Source: Hydractinia symbiolongicarpus
Taxonomy: Eukaryota > Cnidaria > Hydrozoa > Anthoathecata > Hydractiniidae
DNA: 64,000 nucleotides
Reading direction: 5' to 3'
Assembly (NCBI RefSeq): GCF_029227915.1
Contig: NC_079887.1
Span: 15,623,650 to 15,687,649 of the forward strand
Of the stretch, positions 44,801-59,800 are shown piece after piece. Positions within the stretch are counted from its first letter, which is position 1; each line of letters begins with the position of its first letter. The position numbers were made by a program, and so were the translations under genes. The notes beneath the pieces were generated by a model that saw only the letters and a list, made by a program, of their open reading frames with translations, searched no databases and was not told the origin of the DNA.

Positions 44801-47800
44801 CAAATTGGACAGTGAGTAAAGTTAATTTCAAGTCATTATCACAGTTACTATGTTTCCAAAAGATTTTTGATTATCTGACGTTTTTAGCTTATCAATTTAT
44901 AACTTGCTAATTTGTTACAAGATAATGTAAAACATAAAATATCAAAAAAGGTTTTTGTGCGAGCTTGACAGAGTGTATAGAAATCGCACTTTTGCAGATC
45001 AGAATTTTGACCCGTTTATGCAAGTATATTTTAACTACAAATACAAACATATTTTTGGAGAAAACCAAACTAAAGTAGATTTAAAAATTCGGTCTGATAT
45101 TTATCTGAGGGGTGATTACTGCGAGGGAAAAACGAAAACATTAGGAATTTTTTCATGTAATAAAAAAGAAAAAGTGCTACACAAAGATGCTTTTTAATTT
45201 TGGTTTTACAACGGTTATTTAAAAAAATGTACATTCTTTTACAGATCAAAATTGAAAAGCCGTCTGGTAAGCAACTATTTGAAATAAAGTCAATAACGTC
45301 TTCAGCTCCAATTAGATTATCTAATGTTGCAACACAATTCCGCATTAACCTAGCAGGTAAGGTTTTCTTGTTCTTGATGTTTTAAAACAAGCGAATGAGA
45401 AGTACTGGCTTGATGAAGTCCATATAATAATGTATTCCATTGCACAATATTAAATAAATAAAAGTTGCACAGAAATACAATACCACGAATCAAAAAATCA
45501 AGACACGTTTAACCAGTACATTAGATGCCATGCTTTCTATATTATTCCTTATTTTGTAAGGAAAACAAAACACTGTTTTGTCTAGATGACAAACATGTCC
45601 TTAAAAAATCCTTAGTACATCAAACAGTACAGATATTTCTATTGGAGCTTTTATTTGAAATTGCGTTTCTAAACTGACTTACTAAATTACTTTGTCGCAA
45701 CACTATTAGTGCCACATATAATATTTTTTACAAAGTTATCGGTAGTTAAAATAAATAGAGCGCAAAAGCTAAAAAAATCAAGGCATGCAACACTAAAATT
45801 CACGACGCAAATTGGTTTTTAAAGATACATATTTATGTTTCAAGAAATGGCAAGAAATGGAGACAACTTTAAATCTGATTGGTTACCTGGAACACAATGG
45901 AAAGTTTGGACTGGCTATGGAGCATTCAATGCAGAAGAAGAATTTCAAATTGCCATTGAGCATGTCACTGCAAGTGGAGACAATCAACCTCTTGGACTTA
46001 ATGGCGCTTCACTAAAACTTGTTCTGACCAGGTTAGGCAAAAATAGTGGCTTAATAGTATTAACTTGTACCAATGGCGTTATTAATGAGCGAAAATAACT
46101 TTTTTACTTCTTCAATGACAGGTTTAATGAGAAGGGAGGACAGGCTGGAGCACCCTTCGGCTCAATGTTTGTCAGGTTACCAACTGGTGCAGATTTGATG
46201 GAAACAAGCAAACATTTTCTATCAAAGAAAAACCTTGAAAAAATTCCACTGTTTAGCAAGCCGGCAGATCGTCCTTGGTGTATCACTGTAGCACCAAAGC
46301 AAGTAACTTTTATGGACACTCCAAAGTTACAAGATTCGGCAGGAATTCTTTGTGCAACACCTGAAGAAGATGAACAAGCTTGTTCAGGACCTGGTTGTAA
46401 TATCAAGTATCCGGTTAGTATCAACTTTTTATAAAAAAAAAACTATCAAGTTTTTTAATATAGAATTATCTACCGTGAAGTCAAACAATAATGAATCACT
46501 TTTGCAAGGAATATAGAAGTTGTTTAATTTTTTGCATGAGCTAAATCTAGCAAAATATATAATTTGAAAATTATTGAACAAGTAAAATATCGAAGCATTT
46601 CCTTTGTTATCCTCTGAACTCCCGCCTTATACCTAAAATCAAAATGTTTAAATCCACCGCTAATAATCCCAAGTTTTGCATTACGCTTTCCCGTAAGTCC
46701 ATCTAATGACATTATTATTTTTTGTGAATGAATATTTTTACATCATTTTAAGAATCTCTTAAAGCAAACTTTCCTATGAAAAAACATGTTAGGTTCTGGT
46801 TAAATAGAACGTAGTGTTTTACCAACGCAATCAGTATCACATCTGTCTTTTATTTCTTTTTTAGATCAAAACAAATGATACTTTGACCGAGTGCGGTGCA
46901 GTGCCAGATGAACTTCAAGATCTTCCCGAAATAGTCACTCTCGCGATGTCTATGGGTTACTCAAGGGTGAAAAATAGAATACCCTCCCGTTTTACCACAC
47001 CAGTAAAAGCAACTCTAAATTGTATGGGCGTGACTGCAACACCAGACTTTCTTTCATTTTTATTCGGTAAAAACGGTGAAGAGCCAGTGTTTAAGTTGAT
47101 AGACTTTGATTATACTCCTGCTGATAAAGACGACAAAGATTCAAAAACAGAATTCAATCTCGCCTTTGAATTAACATTGCCAGAAAAATACCGGACAATA
47201 CCAAACACTCAAATAGGTATGTTAGAAAACTATATTTTATCTTGTATATTCCTGGTTGAAGAGAATAGCATTTTCTTAAAAAGTAAGATATGGCACGACA
47301 CTGCATGAATAATTAAAGCTTACCCGAAACTTATTGCAACAAATTACAGGAACTATCAGCAAGGCTTATTTTCTCCTTTTTTTCTTACTACTTTAACAGG
47401 AAGATTTAAACGTATCCTTTTATATGCCAAAAAAGAAAAAAGGTTTTCGAGATCAGGTTAATATTTTAGCGTTTCAGACGTTGGAAGCAAGCATTTCAAC
47501 AAACGATGATAATGGATGGGACTTTAGTGCGGCAACAACCATAAAGTTAAATGAAATTGAAGTGTCTGTTCAGCTTGAGAAATCTTCGAGTAACTGGGTG
47601 TTCACTATCGAAATACCTTCGATGACTTTACAAGACATCCTGGGTATTTTTAACAACATTCAATACACCAAAACAGGGGTTAGCGAGTTGGATAACTGGG
47701 GTATCAAAGATTTTAGATTCGAGTGGCATTTCGGTGGGACGACAATCGTAAGGTAATTCTTAATAAATTCTGAACTCGTATTTTTGACATAAAGAGCATT

Positions 47801-50800
47801 CTTTTTTGAATTATTAAAAAACCTTAAAGCGTTGAGAACTCGTTAAATACGGCAACGTTGTTAGATCTTGCAACGATGTCGTCACCTTATGATGTTACAC
47901 GAACGTCATGTTACAATTTATTAGTAAAACTTTTCCTACAGTAAGTACATCTTCAGACTATATTTTTAACTTTCAAAATCTTAATTAAAGATTTTTTAAG
48001 TTCGAACAATGTAAATCCGTTAGAGTAGCGTTGATGCAACGTTGAACAACTTCGTTGTTGTAAAAATATCAGAGTTTAATACGTACGAACTAATAACACG
48101 TGCGAATATACTTTATTTCAAAAACGCAACTCACCGAACACACATTCGGAACACATATATACAAACTAAATATCATGTCACAAAACCACAGTTTTACTAT
48201 CCGGTTATTTAACAATATAAAAGGAGAAGTATCCATTTCAAATGCATGACAGTTTTGTAACATTCAATAGAATTAAATTGATATTTTTAAAATAGTGGAT
48301 GGATGAAATAAGAAATATAGTTGCATAATCTATTAAGAAAATGTAAACGTGACAAACTCCTGGAATTTATTTGACAAAACAATGTATTTTTTTAGGTTCA
48401 GTGGAAATCCAATTTTATTTGGTTATGATGGAGCACACCTTGAAGCCATATATTGGAAACCAAAAAATCCAGTAGCAAACGGCCAACCTACACATGCTTT
48501 TGCATTCGGTATTTTGTTTAAACATGTGGATCTGGAATGGATTTTTCAAAAGATAACTGGATCAAGCCAAGTTTCAGTAAAATGGTTGTCAAACTTATCC
48601 GCGGGTACGTAATATAACTTTTGTAAATTTGATCGAGGTCCGCGTGGTCCAGTGGTTATTAAGTTCGCTTTGTAATCACAAAGTCCGCACTTCTGTCTAA
48701 AGCGCAAGCATGTTTAGCCTTTACCACAAATACCGGTAAACCCTTGCGGTGTGAGGAAAATTGGATAGACAATGCGGTGTATACCCGATGTATACATTCC
48801 GAACACAGGACCTGCGTTGATAACAGTGTTTCCAACACTGAAGTGGCTTTACCCTGCACAAATAACCGGAACAATAATGATAAAAAAAACAACTAGTTAT
48901 TTAACCCCGGGGAGGTATGCACTTGAAAAATTTATAAGATTTATTTCGCTTATCATCTGAACACAGTTTGTTGTTAATTGTAGAGTTGAAACGCTGATGA
49001 AGGAAATGTATAGGGTCATGTGCTTCTGATAAACAAATAAGGAGACCTCGAGACCAGTCATAGTTTTTTTAAAAATTCGTATACCTGTTGCCTTCATTGG
49101 ATAAATGCTTTTGAATAAGGAGATATAGGCGTTCAAAAATTTTGCTGACGTCAACAAACGTCCACCAAAGTACAAACATTTTTTATCTAAAATTTTGTTT
49201 ACCGTTGCTTCTATTACACAGCTATAGAGCTTAAAACGCTAATTAGGACAATGTACGAATAGTTACAGAGATATCGGGGTTTACGTAATTTTGTGATGAC
49301 GTCATCAACCTCTCCATTTCAGAACGTATTCGATTTTAGGAAGCTTAAGTTTTTAAGTCATTTGGCCTGGAAATTATATAATGTAATGGATTTATTTATG
49401 AAAATAAGCTATTGACATTAAATCAATGCATTGCCGTAATGTAAGTTCACAAATCAATAAGACATTTCGGTATTTTCCAAGGAAAATATACACATGCAAT
49501 TTGCCTGGTACAGACAGAAACATGGAAGTAGCCTATTAATACAGGCGATGACCTACATACAACTTATTCAGCTTCATCTCGTCGACTATCACAATCACAA
49601 CTAATAATTCCGCATGTCCCGTTAATTAAACCTTGTTGAATATTGGTTTGTTTGTTTTCACATATCCGTACGCAAATTTGCTTATCAAGTAATTGATAAT
49701 ACAATTCAATGGACAAAAATTTACGCTAATTTGTCTTTTGTTTTGATGTTATTTATGATTAAATTTAATTTCCTTAACTTTGGTTTAAAAACAAAATTTC
49801 CTAACTCAAACATTTGTACAAAATTATATATTTTCCTTACTCCTTTGAAATTCCTACATCAAAAGTATGTCACGTAATTTAAAGTTCTTTCGAATTCAAT
49901 AAAAAGATTGTGGTTCACAACTCCTTATAAAAATTTGATTTGTAAACTTTAGTTTTTGCTGTCAGCAATGCAAAGGGAAGTGTTAGTGGAACGGAATCGA
50001 GTGAGGAGGAAGAAGAAGAACCAGCAAAATCATCATCCAGATCCTCCTTAAAACTTAAAAAAAATGGCCAAAGACGTACAATACACATCAACAAATATCG
50101 GAATAGCACCACAGAACATTCTTTATATCAGGTAAATAGACATATCAATATCCGAAAAATGCAAAAATTGCCTCATAGTTAGATCTCCATAACCGAGGAC
50201 AAGGTTAAAATGTTTTAGAAGAAGGATGAATCGTGCTACCTAATGTTGCTAAACGCGAATCGTTTAGGTCTCGGGCACATCTATCAAATACCTTTCAAAG
50301 TTTTAAAGGCTGATTATTTGTTCACTGACAAATGGAGACCTTCTTAAAAACGGCCCGTCCTTCAATATCTTTATTTGTATTTACGGTTATACCTTGCAAA
50401 TTTCCGGGAGCAAGTTGTTTGTGAACAGGGGGTAAAATATCTAAATTAAATATATTTTTTTATCTCGTTCTATGTTAATTTTATTATCAAAAATTATGAA
50501 TCTATATTATAATACTCGTATACGTCTGTCCGTCCGTCTGTCTGTCACGCAAAATGGTAGCTTAGCTGCGCAGGTAGCGAGACGCACGCAATGCGGCATA
50601 AAAAGGACGGGCGAACCCGATAAAACTTTGATGGTAATGACATGTGTAAAGTAAAATTGGAACCAGATGTGTAATTTTTAGATCAGAATAAATAATTTAA
50701 AGACCAAAATTGATATTTCACGGACCAGATTTTCATTCTTCTTTTGTCTATGATGACGTCCCATTAGGTGGTAATGACGCCATTACGCCCATTGTGATGA

Positions 50801-53800
50801 ATTTCCAATGTGCCAAGTGTGATAGGGAAATCATTTGTAGTTCGTGAGTCATCTATAAAAATTTGACCGCGGGCACTTTGTGGCCCTCTACCCTTGTCAA
50901 TTTCATTGAATGATTTGAATAACAAGTGATGTATATTTCGATCCAGAGAATTATTCCTCGTGTTAGAAGGCATGCATCATCGCAGATGGAATCGGATGTC
51001 TATAAGAATGAAATGAATATGAAAAAGGGCGCACTCGAAAAGGCAGCTTACCAATTAGCAGCAGAGGATGCATTGAAAAAAAAATCTGATGAAGATGAGC
51101 CTGATCTAGAGTTTTCCATCGATATGCCAGACACTGAAATTCGACCTGGTACGTGTTTCATATCTCTTATGGCTCAAATTTTCGATCCCACTCCATTTTT
51201 TGTTCGGTTTTAAAAATATAATTAGATACATATTCCCTAATTGTTATAATTTTAGGATTAACTTTCCTTATGACCTATCAACTACCAGGCGATACGGAAA
51301 ATTGTCTCGAAAATGCATTATGTCTCTGGATGGCTAAGAATCTTGGATCCGACTTTTTTATCCAGCTGTCGGGATATATTGGCAAAAAAAAGATTGAAAT
51401 ATCGGCCAGAATTACAGCAGAGCTTAAATTGATCGATAAACCAGACAGTCAACTAATTTTTACAGACCTTATATTTCAAATAAGAATCGGACTAGACGAT
51501 CCTGGGCTCAGATTGGAATGCAGACTGAAATACATCAGTAGCAAATTGTCACAAGAGCCGCTTTTCTTTTTTGGTGAGAAAAACATACGTTTTTGCAGTT
51601 CAAATTACTACTTAAAGGATGTGAAAGAAAAAATAAGAATGATTTTCTAAATTACGATATCTTAATTTAATTTATGGTAGTGTATAAATATTCGAAAAGA
51701 ACTTAAACAATTTCTACAGGTTGGCATAATTTTTTTCCGCTAAAACAAAGAAAATTTGGGCCCGTCCATCATATTTAAGGTCCAATGTACAAAATGACTA
51801 ATTTTTTTTCTAACTTTTTTGATAAGAACCAGTAGGAAGGTTTCGAAGTTATTTTTGGTTTGCAAAATAAGATATAGTCACTACTTCGTAAAAAAATAAA
51901 CACTGAGAAAGGGATAATTGCGCATACAAAGCTTATTTTTTACATAAGTCACAAGATTATAAGAATCAAGAATAGCGCTGGGTTTCCTAGCTAACTTTCA
52001 GATACAATTTTAAATTAAAAATTTTACCATCGAAAAAATCTGTTTTTGTTCACACAGTTTCTACATCAGGCATTCCTCACCCTACTAAATAAATCAGCCA
52101 GTCAAAAAAAAAAGAAATTTGACAAATTATCGTATATATTGATTCATCAAATATAGTTGGCTGTTTGTTTGATTTCACATTTTCGTTGTAGGTGCAATTG
52201 AGATTGGGTTCACCGGATCGATCAGCCTAGAGTTTGCAATGGCTGGCATAATAGAGCAACCATTTGGATTTCCATACCTGGGTTTTGGAGATTTGTTCCT
52301 GTCTATTGGTTATTCTTTCGGTGCTCTTCCCTTTCCTAGTTTTGGTGAGATAGTTTTTAATATTATTATTTATTTATCTATTTTTATTTCTATTACTAAC
52401 TGTAATCCCATTGAAGAAATACACCTAATATATAACCAATACATAAAGACTTTGAGACGTTGAAATTAAAAAAAAAATTATATTCTAAAACCCAATCGTG
52501 CGAGTCAAAGATGGTAGCTGTGTGTAGCGGAGAGTAAATGGACGGGAATTTCCATGGGTTGACAACTAGTTTTTATAAGTAATCGACTAATCAAACAGAT
52601 AAATCGCTACATGTGAAGTGAGATGTATATTCTTTCCCAAGATTTGCCTTCACAAGGTTTATCTAAAAATGCTTAGTTACTAAAACCTTTGCCATTCTGT
52701 GCATATTGCTGAGCATATTAATTCTGTGGCAAAAACAAGCTTGAACAAAAAAGTATGGTAACATGGTATTGGAAAACAATTTAATCTTTCCCGATTGCAA
52801 TTTACTTTCATATGCTATATTCAATTCAAGGGCAAGATTCTTTTCCAAATACGAATTAGCTTTCATTCTAACATATGAAGACCGCTCTAATGCATCTTAA
52901 CGGATGTTAGATCTAAACATAGAATCAGAGACTATAATGTGACATAATCTTACGACTATCTGGTTTCTGTTAAAGTATGTAAATGTGGCCTCAAACTTGA
53001 CCAATCTCGTTGTCAGGGCACTTTGCCTTAACAACACTTAGGGATGAGTATGAAACATGATCCTTGTCATTATGTGTAATCGAAATTTTAATCCCTCTTA
53101 TAGAATTTGCAGCAACTTTATGGCTCGGCAAGTTAATCAAAAATGACCCAAATAACAATGATCACGTAATCAAAATCAAGGCAGGTTTCGGAGTTGATCC
53201 CAACAACCCCAAAGACTTCTGGGTGTATGCTCAGTTTAATATTCTTACAATCGAGGGAGTATGCAAGGCATTCCAATTAAATTGCAACATACCTCGTAGT
53301 ATTGGTGATTTAGGATTCCCAGAAGGAGGAACGTTGTCGTACTCTTTGACAGGTATGTAAAAACGACGTATAAACATGTCTTTACGTAGGTCAATCAAGT
53401 ATTTATTACTTTTTAACTTAACACAGTCAAGTCAACGCGAGCATAAATGCGTAGTTTCATTGGACATCGCGTCGTATTATTCCAATGTCTTAAGACAGGA
53501 CTTTTATAACAAAAATCTTTTACTTAATGTAAATGTATAAATGTTTTGCGCAAAACTAGGGTTATTCATACCACAAGCATGAATAACCCTATTTCAACTG
53601 GGCTTTTATGGGCTCTTAACAGTTAAAGAGAATGACGCTTGCGCATCTGATCCCCTTAGGTATCTTGATTAAGAAACGCTTTTGACGTCAATGTTGCTCA
53701 GATAACGTCATCAAAATCCTACAATTGAACTGTTTAACTTAATCAAATAACGAAACCTGTTTCATTATTTTTTAATTTATGTTTTTCATTTTTTGACACA

Positions 53801-56800
53801 TATATATTTTTTAGGTCTTTTGTATGATAATACTTTATGATAACAGTGATAACAGGTAAGAGTCAGCATAGGTTGCTGGTTAATAACATTGGCTTAGTAG
53901 GTGTTAAAGAAGCCAAGTGAGAGAACATGCTCTTTCGAAGAGTCTAGAAGTTGAAAGAAGATTTAAGCAGTTGGCCCACAATGGTCAATGTAATAGCAAA
54001 AATGTTGGAAGTACTTGGGCTACTTTAAAGAATTGTGTTCTAGAAGCTTCTGATGTTACCTGGTAGAGGATTAGTGATATTGACTAGTGTATAACAAGAA
54101 AGAGGAAAGTCTGGAAGGAGTGGAAGTCAGGTGGTAGTATGATTATCTACTTGGAAGCTAAGTGCCTTGCTCGTAAAGCAGTGTGCAAAGCAAAGTTAGA
54201 AGCAGGGAGAAACCTATTTGTAAGTAAGTTCAGAATCAAAGCCCAGCATGAAAAGGTATTCAAGATAGCAAGGCAAATGAAGAAGGCTAATTAAGTGGTT
54301 ACAGGTAAAGAGTGTATATGTAACGATGAAGGTGTCTTGGCTAGTACAGAGAAGCAGAAAAGCATAGCTATAAAGAGTTATTACCAGAGCTTGCTCTGGA
54401 GTTGATTGGGATGATTTAACTTTGATGTAATAAAGAGGACAGCTATTCGGATCAACAAAAAATGGGTAGTGGAGATTTGCAAGGCTACAGAGGTGTCAGG
54501 TTTAATTGCAGAGTTAGGAAAAGCGTCTGTATATACTGGAGGTGAGCTTTCCACAAATATTGCCAATCAAATTATAATGAATAGTGCCATCCCGAGTGAT
54601 TGGCAGTCGAGTGTAATAGTCAATTGCTTCAGGCGCAATGGTTATGCCTTTAAAAGAGGTAATTATAGACGGTTGAAGTTGGTTGATCAAGTATGGAAAG
54701 TTATTGAATGAGTAATTTATAACTTACTTAGGAAATTCATATAGATAGGATACAATTAGGTTTTGTTGCAGGGATTGGCGCAGATTGAATATTTTTATTC
54801 AGACAATGGCACAGTAATGCTAAAAGTCGTGTCAAGATTAACACGCAGCGATGAATTTAGCGTAAATGTACATCACGTTTCTAAACTAAGTCGTTTGTTT
54901 TTGTGGATAAAGTTCAGAACTGGATTAACTAGATTGGCATAGGGGAATCGATGAAAGGATTAATTAAAAAATGTGAGAGAAGTGAAAGTAAAAAGTAGAA
55001 GAGACAGAGTTAAGAGTTAATGCAGTAACGTCTAAAATCATAATTAGTAGCATTGAAGACAAGTGTGACCTTGTAGCTGAAAGTTTAGAGTGGTTGGTAA
55101 TGACTCATTTTCTTTAAGACTTGTAAGCACCGGGTACATGCAAAGTTTATTGGTACTGCAGAAAGTTTAAAGAGCTGACATTTAGTTTGTATGTATGATT
55201 GATTATATGATTATGGCAAGGAACAACAGCTCGTTAGGAATTTAAAGTTAAGTTAATTAGTTAAAAACTTCTGTTACCTGACTGATATGTTGTGCACTGT
55301 AGGGATTGTTGGAAAAAAGTGTTACTTACAGAATAAGTTCTGCTTGGAAAAAGTTCTAAAAATTACTTTCTTTGTTGACTAGTTGATGCTTCTCGATTCA
55401 GGTAAAAGGTAGGTTGTACGAAGCCTGTGTGAGAAGTGTTATGTTGTACGGTAGTCAGTAGGACCAGTTTGAGAAAGAAAAAGAGTAAAGATAAGCTAAA
55501 AATCAGGCTGGCTGCTCGTAGCATTAGAGATGTTTATCAGGTGAGAATATTGAGTTAGTTGAAATGCTTGGAAAGAAAGGAGAAGGAAAATTGGGTAAGG
55601 AAGTGTAGAGACTAGGACAAAGACCATAGGTAGACTGAGAAAAGGGTTGGCAAAAGGTAATAAGGACGGAAGGAGAGTTTGAGTTTTAAACTAAATAACA
55701 CAGTTTAGATCAGATTGCCAGAAGGATTAATATACCCTAATCAACCAGTGCTGCCATGGAAAAAAGGAAGTTAAGCAGAGAATGGTGTATGATAACAGAT
55801 GATAACAGATGTCAATAAATTAGTGACAAAAAATTCACCTAAGATAAGTAAATAACGTATTTGTGTCAGTTTTTCCTAATTTATGCTTCAAAACAATAGT
55901 AAAAGTAATAAAAATTGTTCAAAAATATATGTATTGGTGGAGAGGGGATGCATGTGCCGTCAGTTGGAATAGGTTACTTTATGCTAACTTGATGTCTTCA
56001 TAGGGATCACAAATGACGTCACACATGCCTAAAATAGGCCATCTTCCCAATTTCACAACTTCTTAAGCACTACTGCTAGAGCCTGGATTGTTGGTGGATA
56101 TACAAAAAATTTATTATATGTAAAAAAAATTTTGACGAAGTTATTATTGTAGTTTGTGTCATTGGTACATGTTTAAATATTGCATTTAAATATGTTCGAG
56201 GTTAGGAATACAATACATTAACGTCCTTGGAATAACAAAGGATGCCATTCTCTGGGTCGTTAATTCCTTCAATCTTGTCTATAATTCATCCCCAGTTCCC
56301 ATATATTTCCTTAGCAACACCTTAGTAACTACCTTAACGAACACGCATGTCATATAAGTAATTTAATAACCAACATTCAAACATGCATGTCAATATTTTT
56401 TAAATTTGTATAAAGCTACCCCCGTCTGAGAAATTAAACACACTCCCCCCCCCTGAAAATGAAATAAAAACTATAAAAAAAGTCACAAAAGTTCAGCGCT
56501 TAATTACATGCGGATCAAAAGTCAAGTCCAGTCATGGACATGAGTCTGCGGACACTGTTTGCTTATTTATTTAGCAAAAAGTATACCAATTATCAATTTG
56601 GAAGTTCAAGCTGGTTTTTTCTTAAAAGGAAAGATTAAAATTTTTGATATCGAAGTTTGGGGTCATATACTTGTTGGTCCTGAAGGCTTTGATATTGATG
56701 TCCGGATGGCACCGCTTAATTGGGTAGGCGGACTCATCAAGGTGCAACGAAATTCAGAAGATAGCGAAAATGGTCCGATTTGCGTAATTAAAGCAGGCGG

Positions 56801-59800
56801 GGTATGTAGAAATTACTATAATTTTATTATACATGCAACTAGTTAAAGAGTGAAGGACTTTGTTATTACGTGTGCGCTCAGTAGAAGCTGAGTGAATACT
56901 CCAACATAATTAGGGGGAGGACAAAGTTACTGTGTATGTCTTAATCTACTGGGGGGCTGTATGTAGCTCCCTTTTTTGTTATTTTTGTATTTGCATGCGC
57001 TCCTGCATAGAATAAGTTTTTTTCAAGTACACATGATCTAGCAAAAAAGCTATAAAAATAACTAAAACAAATTGCGCTATAGCAGGAAACTGCAGTCGAA
57101 TGGAAAGGAATCTTTGAAATAGTTTTCCGCATCCCTCTCCTTAATTGTTGTTCATTACTATAATTTCAACATCGTTGTGCCCCCTAATTATTACGGCAAC
57201 TTCATCAACAAGGCAAAATGTTCTGGAAACGAGGTTACTATATTTTGTCACATTTAATTCGAAATAGGACGTTTTTGAAGTACATATAGAAGGATATGCT
57301 GAGGTTTTGGGAATATACGGTGAAATAAAGATACTGGTCAGTGATACAGAACTCGAATTCAAAGTTAGCGGTGTAATGTGGCCTGGAATTTTTGAAGCAT
57401 CAATACATCTAAGAGCATCGTATGGAAGCATAGACACTCTAAGTTTTTCAGTAAGTACATTTCCAATTCATGCTAGTTGAACAGGTAGTTCTTCCTATAT
57501 TAGCCTTCTCATTCTTACACCTTTTTTTATAAGAACCTAGTTCGTAAGAACGCTGTGGCTAAGATTTTATCAAAAAATAAATATATATTTTGAGAACGTA
57601 TAAGATGTGAGAACAAAGTAATGTGAAGCTAGAATTACTGAGGGATAATTATTTTACACTGTTTATCCGTTTTTTTACCAGCATGGATGCATGCTTTCAC
57701 AATGAAATTACTTTAACATCAAATATTCCTTCCAGCCTTTAAAATAATTATCATTATTCGTAATTAGCATATACTCTTAACATATACGCTTCCAGTTTAG
57801 TTTCTTGAAATATTTAAATCAGTTTGTTTTCCTCAATTTATTCGAAACAACCTAACTATACAATCTCATGTGGTCCTCAAGATATTTATGTAAACAGAGG
57901 TTTCAGCAAAAAACGAAGATACGATTTTTTTTCATTGTAGATTTAAATCAAATTATGAAAATTTATCTTAGATTCGTGCAAAATTTTGATATTTTTTAGA
58001 TTGTCGTGGAAGTTAAAACGAGTGAATTTATTAAAAAACTCAGAAAAGCAATAATTGAATTCTGCGACAGAATAGGAAAGAAAGCGGAGACAGCTTTTAA
58101 TAACACAAATAAAGCTTTTGCTGCCGCTCAAAGCAAAGTTGATTTAGCCAAAGGAAACGTTGCCAGCTGGAGGGGTGATGTCACAGCATGGCAGGATAAA
58201 TTAAGGGCGAGACAGGCTGAACTCGAACAAAAGAAGAGAGAAATGCAGACAGATTGCAGACAGAAATGTCCTAAAGGTATGCTTTAAATAGTTTCAATAT
58301 TGTTGAAATATGACACGACGTATCACAAGCAATTATAAGACTGCTTCTAAAAAAGACATACGTAATATGCAAACGGATTTAGGAACCAAATTATTTTGTC
58401 AGATCCAAAATCATAATTAACGATAGCAGTCTTAGAAGACATCAGCATACCTTCTTTTCCCGATTTCCCCGACCTTAGACCTTAGATTTCTGCAATGCAA
58501 ACATGCCAGTACCATATTTTTAACGTTGTTTACCCTGGCTTTGATTCTGGTTATTTTGCAACTACAAGAAATAGCCAAAAACAACATTTGCCAATGTTCA
58601 GGATCTTTAAAAAAATAACAACAGGAAAACTCTTGCGGTTTTACCACTTGTAGAACCACCGAGTAGAACCTGGATATCTTACCAAGGTCTTTGAAGGCGA
58701 ATACATGGCTGCTTTTGTTAAAGTCGCAAAAAATCGCTTTTTTGACTCAAATAAAAGTTGATCTGAAAAAGATAGCTTGTTTACCCTATAGGGTACAGGA
58801 ATAGGCACCAATTTTTGAACTACTACTGACAGGTACGATAATTTTATCAGCTGTTATGCAATTTGTTTCAAGGGATTTTGGAACACTAAAAATTCAATTC
58901 CACATGTCGGACTCCTCTAATTTTAATGGATAGAAAGTGATTGCACTTATAATACCACGATCCGACCCTTACAGAAGCCTCTCTAAAACGTGCAAAACAA
59001 TTAGCCGACACTCTAGTAAGCGGATAATTTTTTTTCGTTCCACGGATTAACTTGTCTACTGGAAAATCTCGGCCACGGTAAAAAATTCAAAAGTTTTGCT
59101 TTGAACATTGCGGAGTAACAAAGCGAGCTAATGATGTTTGTCTTGAGTAACTCAAGTAAATCGAACTTTTGGCGAGAAAAGAATTATAAGCAATTTAGAC
59201 AATGGACACCCAAATAAAAACGACAGAGACATAGCTAAATAGTATTTGATAGCCAAACTTTATTCTATATAAGCACTTACCTGGCTCGATCAAATATTTG
59301 GTAAAAAAAAATTTAAACCTCCTTGGACCTAGCAAGCTAACTATTTTCTTCTAAATTCTAGATAGCCAGTTAAAGCAGTAACAATGGATATAAAACCTTT
59401 TTAGAGGTCTTAGTTATCTTATTTAGTATAGATAGATACAAAAATAGACCGTCCTGTTGTCTCTACTTTCTTATCAAAACAAAGTTTTAATTTTTACTGT
59501 TATATAATTTGCTTTGGAGACCTTGAAAAAGAATGTTAAAAAATAATGCATTGTTTTTGAAAAATACCATAAAAAAAAGTGGTAAATCCTAAAAACACTA
59601 TAATTCATACCTCAAGTAAATACGAGTTGAGATAACCTATAATTCTCGTCTTTATTTTCGTATTAACGTGTTTCATAATTATAAAAAAAAAATAGACGTA
59701 ATGTTTCAACAACACATGTTTAAAGTCATTCATCAGGACAGTCGCCCAGTGTATTTTCCTTAATGGAATATGTCCTTATGTTTATAGTGTGCTTTGGATT

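Larger units (their letters stand above)
48605..49952. other. intron 9 of large gene
   Basis: Holds a tRNA-derived-looking segment (about 48635-48790) and a minus-strand copy of the larger Helitron-like family (about 48980-49340). No other gene. Confidence 0.5.

Noticed and set aside
44955-45197. 80-residue frame between exons 3 and 4 of the large gene
   Set aside because: Cannot be joined in phase to exon 3 (phase 0) or exon 4 (phase 0), and its acceptor context lacks pyrimidines.
45812-46015. Alternative frame over exon 5
   Set aside because: Would break the phase with exons 4 and 6; the other frame continues the protein.
46104-46424. 106-residue minus-strand frame
   Set aside because: Mirror of exon 6 coding sequence.
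48635-48705. Functional tRNA gene
   Set aside because: The T arm and B box are missing, so only a tRNA-derived repeat is supported.
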